Shown piece by piece: positions 59,328 to 64,000 of a stretch of 64,000 nucleotides of DNA. The DNA is from Achromobacter aegrifaciens (GTDB taxonomy: Bacteria; Pseudomonadota; Gammaproteobacteria; Burkholderiales; Burkholderiaceae_B). The notes under the pieces are model-generated. The model saw nothing but the letters and a program-made list of their open reading frames with translations. It searched no databases and had not been told where the DNA came from. The DNA is taken from NCBI RefSeq assembly GCF_902859735.1, contig NZ_CADIJY010000017.1, positions 1 through 64,000 of the forward strand, read 5' to 3'. A program made the translations under genes and the position numbers. Every line of letters starts with the position of its first letter. The first letter of the stretch is position 1.

Positions 59328-60413
59328 ATGAGTACCTCTTCCAGCACCGCCGTCCCCCTGCCCGCCACCCCGGCTTCGCCCGCCGCCACTCCCGCCGCTA
59401 CGCCGTGGCGGGACAAACTCAACGGCGTACTGTTCGTCGGCCTGATGGCCGCCGCGGTGATGCAGCTGGCGGACCTGCCCGCGATCCGCCAGTTGGGTTT
59501 CTCGCCGCTGGTCGTGGGCATCGTCTGCGGCATGCTCTACGGCAACTTCCTGCGCGGCACCATGCCCGCCGACTGGGGCGCGGGCGTGAACTTCACCGCG
59601 CGGCGCCTGCTGCGCATCGCCGTGGCCTTCTACGGCCTGAACATCAGCATCCAGCAGATCGCCGCCGTGGGCCTGCCCGGGCTGGCGGTTTCGGTGGCGG
59701 TAGTGGTGGGCACCCTGCTGCTGGGCACCGTGGTGGGCCAGCGCCTGTTGGGCCTGGACCGCGACACCGCCATGCTCACCGCCGCTGGCAGTGCCATCTG
59801 CGGCGCCGCCGCGGTGCTGGCCTTCGAGCCCACGCTGCGGGCCGCGCCGCACAAGAGCGCGGTGGCCGTGGCGACCGTAGTGCTGTTCGGCACCTTGTCC
59901 ATGTTCCTGTACCCGGTGCTCTATCACGCGGGCTGGCTGAACCTCGACACCCAGGCCCTGGGCATCTATATCGGCGGCACCATCCATGAAGTGGCCCAGG
60001 TCGTCGGCGCAGCCAGCAATGTCGATCCCGCCACCACCGAAGTCGCCACCATCGTGAAGATGACCCGCGTGGCCCTGCTGGTGCCGGTCCTGCTGATCCT
60101 GGGCATGTATCTGCGCAGCGCGGCCTCGCATGCCGGCGGCCAGGGCAAAGGCGCCAAGCTGCCCATTCCCTGGTTCGCGGTGGGATTCCTGGTGCTGGCC
60201 ATCATCAATTCGCTGAACATCATCCCCGCCGATGCCGTCGCCGCCATCCGCCGCCTGGACGTCTTCGCCCTGACCATGGCCATGACCGCCCTGGGCATCG
60301 AAACCCGCTTCGCCCAGATCCGCAAGGCCGGTCCCCGGGTGATGGCGCTGGGCCTGATCCTGTACCTCTGGCTGCTGGTCGGCGGCTACGGCATCGTCAA
60401 GCTGGCAGCCTGA
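59328..60413 (+). CDS. YeiH/UPF0324-family membrane protein
   Basis: A 361-residue inner-membrane protein with about 10 hydrophobic segments. Hallmarks: RLLRIAVAFYGLNISIQQIA, AMLTAAGSAICGAAAVLAFE, and GGTIHEVAQVVGAASNVDPA. The N-terminal 25 residues are Ser/Pro/Ala-rich. Members of this family have been linked to sulfonate/sulfite export or cyanide-stress-type roles in some bacteria, but the substrate is not settled. ATG 59328 is chosen over GTG 59289. It is divergent from its likely LysR regulator. Confidence 0.85.
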   Translation: MSTSSSTAVPLPATPASPAATPAATPWRDKLNGVLFVGLMAAAVMQLADLPAIRQLGFSPLVVGIVCGMLYGNFLRGTMPADWGAGVNFTARRLLRIAVAFYGLNISIQQIAAVGLPGLAVSVAVVVGTLLLGTVVGQRLLGLDRDTAMLTAAGSAICGAAAVLAFEPTLRAAPHKSAVAVATVVLFGTLSMFLYPVLYHAGWLNLDTQALGIYIGGTIHEVAQVVGAASNVDPATTEVATIVKMTRVALLVPVLLILGMYLRSAASHAGGQGKGAKLPIPWFAVGFLVLAIINSLNIIPADAVAAIRRLDVFALTMAMTALGIETRFAQIRKAGPRVMALGLILYLWLLVGGYGIVKLAA

Positions 60414-60419
60414 TCCCCG

Positions 60420-60450
60420 GCCCGCCGCGCCCAAGGCAGCGGCGGGCTTT
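60420..60450 (+). terminator. Possible terminator after the YeiH gene
   Basis: Stem GCCCGCCGC (60420-60428) and GCGGCGGGC (60439-60447) with a 10-nt loop, followed by only three T residues. Confidence 0.55.
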
Positions 60451-60518
60451 GCGCATGCACGCCGCTGTCTCGTTTTTCCTGCATAATCGGCTGGTTCCCT
60501 AGCAGTGGAGTCGGCCGC

Positions 60519-60929
60519 ATGACCTCCAGCACCAAAACCCCGTTTACGACTTTGCCCGCCGATCGCGACGCGGTATTGCGCGTCATGCCGATGCCGGCGG
60601 ACGCGAATATCCACGGGGACGTCTTTGGCGGCTGGATCATGTCCCAGGTCGACATCGCCGGATCCATCCCCGCCGCGCGCCGCGCCGCCGGACGCGTGGC
60701 CACCGTGGCGGTCAACGCCTTCCAGTTCAAAGAACCGGTGTTCGTGGGCGACCTGCTCAGTTTCTACGCAGCCATCATCAAGACCGGCACGACGTCGGTC
60801 ACGGTGTCCGTCGAGGTCTACGCGGAGCGCCAGCGGCTGGACGCCGAGATCGTCAAGGTCACCGAGGCCACGCTGACCTACGTCGCCACCGACGAAGCCC
60901 GCCGCCGCCGTCCCCTCCCCACTCTTTGA
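60519..60929 (+). CDS. Acyl-CoA thioesterase, YciA type
   Basis: A 136-residue single hot-dog thioesterase that hydrolyses acyl-CoA to free acid and CoA. It has the hot-dog helix motif ANIHGDVFGGWIMSQVDIAG, with the catalytic Asp, and FKEPVFVGDLLSFYAAIIKT. The length is normal. It ends 10 bp before mgtE, so they may share a transcript. Confidence 0.9.
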   Translation: MTSSTKTPFTTLPADRDAVLRVMPMPADANIHGDVFGGWIMSQVDIAGSIPAARRAAGRVATVAVNAFQFKEPVFVGDLLSFYAAIIKTGTTSVTVSVEVYAERQRLDAEIVKVTEATLTYVATDEARRRRPLPTL

Positions 60930-60939
60930 GCCGTAACGC

Positions 60940-62412
60940 ATGACGCAGTCCGCCGCCGCGCAGAAACCGCCCGCGACGCCCCGCCGCCTCGACCCGGAAG
61001 ACGCCCAACACGCCCTGGCGGAAGTGCAGGAACGCCTGCGCCGCCAGCAACTGGTTGCCGACCTGGTGCATCGCCAGGAGGAAGGCGACTCCAAGGCCTC
61101 GCTGGTCGAGGACCTGGTGCACCGCCAGCACGAGGCCGAACTCAAGACCCTGCTGGACGGATTGCATCCGGCCGACATCGCTTTCATCCTGGAGTCGCTG
61201 CCCAAGGACGAACGGCAAGCCATCTGGAAGCTGGTCAGCCCCGAGCACGACGCGGACGTGCTGCTGGAAGTCGAAGACTGGGTGCGGGAATCGCTGATCG
61301 AGGCGATGGACCGCCAGGACCTGGTTGCCGCCACCGGCAACATGGACGCCGACGAGCTGGCCGACCTGGCGCCCGACCTGCCGCCCGACGTGGTGGCCGA
61401 AGTCCAGAAGGGCCTGACCGAAGAGGAACGCGCACAGCTGCTGGAAGCCATGGGCTATCCGGAAGACAGCGTGGGCGCGATCATGGACTTCGAGATGGTC
61501 CGGGTGCGCGAGGACGTCACGCTGGAAGTGGTGCTGCGCTACCTGCGCCGGCTGCACGAACTGCCCGACCACACCGACCAGATCTTCGTGGTGGACCGCC
61601 AGGACAAGCTGCAGGGCATCCTGCCGCTGTCCAAGCTGCTGGTCAGCGAGCCCGAAACCGAAGTGCGCGCCGTCATGAACTCGGACTTCCTGGCGCTCAA
61701 CCCCCTGGACTCCGATGCTGACGCCGCCGGCGCCTTCGAACGCTACGACCTGGTCTCCGCGCCGGTCATGGACGACCAGGGCCGCCTGATCGGCCGCGTG
61801 ACCATCGCCGACGTGGTGGACGTGATGCGCGAAGACTCGCAGGAGCAGGCGCTATCGCGCGCCGGTCTGCAGGAAGAGGATATCTTCGCGCCGGTGTCCA
61901 CCGCCCTGCGCAACCGCGCCCCCTGGCTGCTGTTCAACCTCTGTACCGCCGCCACGGCATCCTTCGTGGCCTCCCAGTTCGAAGGCACGGTCAGCCAGAT
62001 CGTCATTCTGGCGTTCCTGATGTCCATCGTGGCCGGCATCGGCGGCAACTCTGGCAACCAGACCATGACTCTGATCATCCGGGCCCTGGCCATGGGGCGC
62101 ATCACGGGCCGCAACCTGTGGCAGCTGGTCAAGCGCGAACTCTTCGTCACCCTGATGGTGGGCCTGTGCGGCAGCCTGGTGGCGGCCCTGTTCGCCTGGG
62201 TCATCTCGCACTCGGTGTCGATCGCGCTGGTGATGATGGCCGCCATGGTCTGCAACATGCTGGTCGGCGCGTCGGTCGGCGTGCTGGTGCCGATGGTGCG
62301 CGCCCGCTTCGGCAAGGATCCTGCGATGGGTTCTTCCGTGCTCCTGACCTTCGCCACCGATTCGCTGGGCTTCTTCATCTTTCTGGGCCTGGCCACGATT
62401 TTCCTGCTGTAG
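60940..62412 (+). CDS. mgtE: Magnesium transporter MgtE
   Basis: A 490-residue divalent cation channel. It has an N-terminal superhelical domain (about 60-170: EAELKTLLDGLHPADIAFIL and LPPDVVAEVQKGLTEEERA), a CBS pair (about 180-300: EMVRVREDVTLEVVLRYLRR, VMDDQGRLIGRVTIADVVDV), a plug helix, and five membrane helices in the last 150 residues. The pore region has GIGGNSGNQTMTLIIRALAM. The N and CBS domains sense cytosolic Mg2+. Confidence 0.94.
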   Translation: MTQSAAAQKPPATPRRLDPEDAQHALAEVQERLRRQQLVADLVHRQEEGDSKASLVEDLVHRQHEAELKTLLDGLHPADIAFILESLPKDERQAIWKLVSPEHDADVLLEVEDWVRESLIEAMDRQDLVAATGNMDADELADLAPDLPPDVVAEVQKGLTEEERAQLLEAMGYPEDSVGAIMDFEMVRVREDVTLEVVLRYLRRLHELPDHTDQIFVVDRQDKLQGILPLSKLLVSEPETEVRAVMNSDFLALNPLDSDADAAGAFERYDLVSAPVMDDQGRLIGRVTIADVVDVMREDSQEQALSRAGLQEEDIFAPVSTALRNRAPWLLFNLCTAATASFVASQFEGTVSQIVILAFLMSIVAGIGGNSGNQTMTLIIRALAMGRITGRNLWQLVKRELFVTLMVGLCGSLVAALFAWVISHSVSIALVMMAAMVCNMLVGASVGVLVPMVRARFGKDPAMGSSVLLTFATDSLGFFIFLGLATIFLL

Positions 62413-62495
62413 TTCGCATACAACAGCAGGAAAAATCCGCTTCCCTCTGGCGACGCCCGCTTGACAGCTAGCTGACAGGGTGAAAGACGACTGTT

Positions 62496-62510
62496 CCATT
62501 ACAGTAATGG
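62496..62510. promoter_or_regulatory. Perfect dyad before pagP
   Basis: CCATTAC-A-GTAATGG, 7-bp arms around one base, 31 bp before the pagP start codon. A TTGACA at 62461 lies upstream, but no -10 at normal spacing is evident. The dyad may bind a regulator of pagP. Confidence 0.5.
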
Positions 62511-62541
62511 GATTGTCATCTCCCCCTTTTCAGCGCCCACA

Positions 62542-63096
62542 ATGACCGCAAGATTCCGGGCGGCAATCCTTTGCCTGCTGCTCGCCACCTTCGCCGCCAC
62601 CGCCCAAGCCTGTGACAGCATGCCCTCATGGGCCAAGTCCGCCTGCAACCGCCTGGACCAGATCTGGACCGAAGGCGGCAATGACCTGTACTTCACCGGT
62701 TATTCCTGGCACAACCGGGCCACCTACAGCAAAGAGAAGATCGACAGCTTCAACGAACTGGCCTGGGGCGGCGGCTACGGCCGCAGCATCTACGACGAAG
62801 ATGGCGACTGGCAAGGCCTGTACGCCATGGCCTTCCTGGATTCGCACAGCAAGATCGAGCCCATCGCGGGCTACGGCTTCCTGAAGATCGGACGCGTCAG
62901 CGAAAACGTCCGTCTGGGCGCGGGCTACACCGTCTTCCTGACGGCGCGCCACGACATCATGAGCTATGTGCCGTTTCCCGGCATCCTGCCGCTGGTGAGC
63001 GCCAGCTATAAGGACACGATGCTCTACGCGACCTACATCCCGGGGTCAGCTGGCGCGGGCAACGTGCTGTTCATGTTCGGCCGCTGGCACTTCTGA
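62542..63096 (+). CDS. pagP: Lipid A palmitoyltransferase PagP
   Basis: A 184-residue outer-membrane barrel enzyme that moves palmitate from phospholipid to lipid A. The signal peptide ends near ATAQA, followed by CDSMPSWAKSACNRL. The N-terminal amphipathic helix is here and the active-site His in FTGYSWHNRATYSKEKIDSF. Later strands read WGGGYGRSIYDEDGDW, ARHDIMSYVPFPGILPLVSA, and the C-terminal LFMFGRWHF with a terminal Phe. In Bordetella pagP is linked to virulence regulation; here the dyad upstream is the only regulatory hint. Confidence 0.94.
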   Translation: MTARFRAAILCLLLATFAATAQACDSMPSWAKSACNRLDQIWTEGGNDLYFTGYSWHNRATYSKEKIDSFNELAWGGGYGRSIYDEDGDWQGLYAMAFLDSHSKIEPIAGYGFLKIGRVSENVRLGAGYTVFLTARHDIMSYVPFPGILPLVSASYKDTMLYATYIPGSAGAGNVLFMFGRWHF

Positions 63097-63109
63097 CGCA
63101 CCCCAGGCC

Positions 63110-63721
63110 TCAGAAGACCTGCCCCAGCCTGCGCACCAGATCGCCCAGGCGCCAATCGTCGATGCCATGCGCGCGCAAGGCTCTCTCGGTTTCCACGACA
63201 TAGTCCAGGCACGGCCCCGAATGCCCCACGGCATTGCGCACCGACGCCAGCAGACGGTCGTCGCTCAGGCCGGCCGCGTATTCCTGGCAGGCCCGGTTCA
63301 GCAGGAACACCAGCCCGCGCACCGGCGCGGCTTCGGTATGGCAGGTGAGCCAGCGCGGCGTGTAGGCGCCAGTGACCATTTCCCGGCGCCACAGCGCCTG
63401 GAACACCGCAGGCACGTCGCAGGCGGCAATCTGGAAGGCGACGCCGCGGCAGCAGCCGCCGCGGTCCAGGCCAAACACCAGGCCAGGATTGTCGGGCGAG
63501 CCGCGATGGTCGTGCGACCACAGGCACAGGGACCGGTGGTAGCCGCGCACAGTCGCCAGCCGCCGTTCGCGCCAGGTGAAACCGGGATGCCATATCAGGG
63601 AGCCGTAGGCGAACACCCACAGGTCGTCGACGCCGTTCCAGCCGCCCAGCAGGTCATCCACCGAAAGCGCGCGCCGCGAATTTTCCGTACCGGCGCAGCC
63701 GGCGGGTACTGCCAACGACAT
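63110..63721 (-). CDS. chaC: Gamma-glutamylcyclotransferase ChaC
   Basis: A 203-residue ChaC-family enzyme that degrades glutathione to 5-oxoproline and Cys-Gly. It has the glycine-rich WVFAYGSLIWHPGF, the RGYHRSLCLWS segment, and RREMVTGAYTPRW with the catalytic-type Glu. Its C-terminus is helical (LDYVVETERALRAHGIDDWR). ATG 63721 has AGAGGA upstream; the frame continues to 63838 without support. It converges on pagP with a 13-bp gap. Confidence 0.9.
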   Translation of the reverse strand: MSLAVPAGCAGTENSRRALSVDDLLGGWNGVDDLWVFAYGSLIWHPGFTWRERRLATVRGYHRSLCLWSHDHRGSPDNPGLVFGLDRGGCCRGVAFQIAACDVPAVFQALWRREMVTGAYTPRWLTCHTEAAPVRGLVFLLNRACQEYAAGLSDDRLLASVRNAVGHSGPCLDYVVETERALRAHGIDDWRLGDLVRRLGQVF

Positions 63722-63881
63722 AGGGTCCTCTGATATCCCGATTTGTCCCATGATGGGAGTGGGGAGTATCCTACGCCGTAGCCCGCGCAAAAGAATTGCG
63801 TGATGGGGGCCGGCCGGCAGGCCGAATGGAATTTGCATCCCCGCCGCCCCCTGCCATGGAAAAAAAATTGCGCGCGGCCGC

Positions 63882-64000
63882 CTATACCGCGTCCAGCGGC
63901 AATTCCGTGGTGCTTTTGATGACTTCCATCGAGAAGCTGGCGCTGACGTCCAGCAGGTCCACGGCGGCGATCAGACGCCGGTAGAAGCGGTCATAGGCCG
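63882..64000 (-). CDS. Lrp/AsnC-family regulator, C-terminal fragment cut by window edge
   Basis: Only the last 39 residues are in the window. They read AYDRFYRRLIAAVDLLDVSA, then SFSMEVIKSTTELPLDAV and a TAG stop at 63882. The pattern Y-x-R-F-Y...DV-x-x-S-F-x-M-x-x-I-K-x-T-T-x-L-P-L is the end of an Lrp-type RAM domain. The rest lies beyond the right edge. Confidence 0.75.
   Translation of the reverse strand, partial: AYDRFYRRLIAAVDLLDVSASFSMEVIKSTTELPLDAV

Noticed and set aside
1-64000. CRISPR array, toxin-antitoxin pair, phage defence or prophage genes
   Set aside because: No regularly spaced short repeats, integrase, capsid or defence-type motifs were found on either strand.

Overview
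This 64 kb window is GC-rich chromosomal DNA from a betaproteobacterium of the order Burkholderiales. It most resembles Achromobacter or Bordetella (family Alcaligenaceae). This rests on gene order and family content: lptD-surA, amgK-murU, Bug-type solute receptors, metNIQ and pagP. It was not tested by a search. I see no CRISPR array, rRNA operon, prophage or complete insertion sequence.

Layout. 1-6.2 kb: envelope biogenesis and cell-wall recycling (surA cut by the left edge, lptD, amgK, murU, a coiled-coil membrane protein). 6.2-8.6 kb: a flavin monooxygenase, a DUF2783 protein and a MarR regulator, all translationally coupled. 8.6-9.7 kb: pterin dehydratase and an OmpA-type lipoprotein. 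9.9-15.1 kb: a four-gene catabolic operon (MFS transporter, ArgE-like deacylase, aminotransferase, HpcH/HpaI aldolase) opposite an AsnC-type regulator. 15.2-20.3 kb: HAD hydrolase, a FecI-FecR-TonB receptor iron system with a Fur-box-like site, and tRNA-Lys(CUU). 20.4-31.9 kb: SDR/TetR pair, diguanylate cyclase, AsmA, an LTA-synthase-like sulfatase, tag, a YkgJ protein, a Cys-nucleophile hydrolase, an AraC regulator, and fur coupled to an unknown gene. 32.3-38.6 kb: a probable aromatic-degradation operon (second monooxygenase/DUF2783 pair, Bug receptor, VOC dioxygenase, FAA hydrolase) opposite a LuxR-type regulator, then a LysR regulator. 38.6-46.8 kb: an accessory-looking block with a duplicated leader, an MFS transporter, two tandem M14-like (DUF2817) proteins of which the second has lost key residues, a lone IS3 OrfA-like protein, a diguanylate cyclase and a chemoreceptor. 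47-64 kb: tRNA-Lys(UUU), metNIQ, a GH31 protein with degenerate active-site motifs, mnmC, inositol monophosphatase, fadD, an M20 amidohydrolase, LysR/YeiH, thioesterase, mgtE, pagP, chaC and a cut Lrp/AsnC regulator.

How genes work together. Several neighbouring sets are clearly functional units: OMP/LPS assembly (lptD-surA), anhydro-MurNAc recycling (amgK-murU), the iron-sensing FecIR receptor, methionine import (metNIQ) and two catabolic operons.

The least conventional signals are these. (1) A tandem pair of 363-residue DUF2817 proteins sits in a coupled operon, and copy two lacks a zinc-binding His and the catalytic Glu. (2) A promoter-like module of about 60 bp, with identical internal spacing, occurs three times: twice in the leader of that operon and once before the chemoreceptor gene. 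(3) Two separate loci carry the same monooxygenase-DUF2783 pair joined by an ATGA overlap. (4) A GH31 protein apparently lacks its acid/base Asp.
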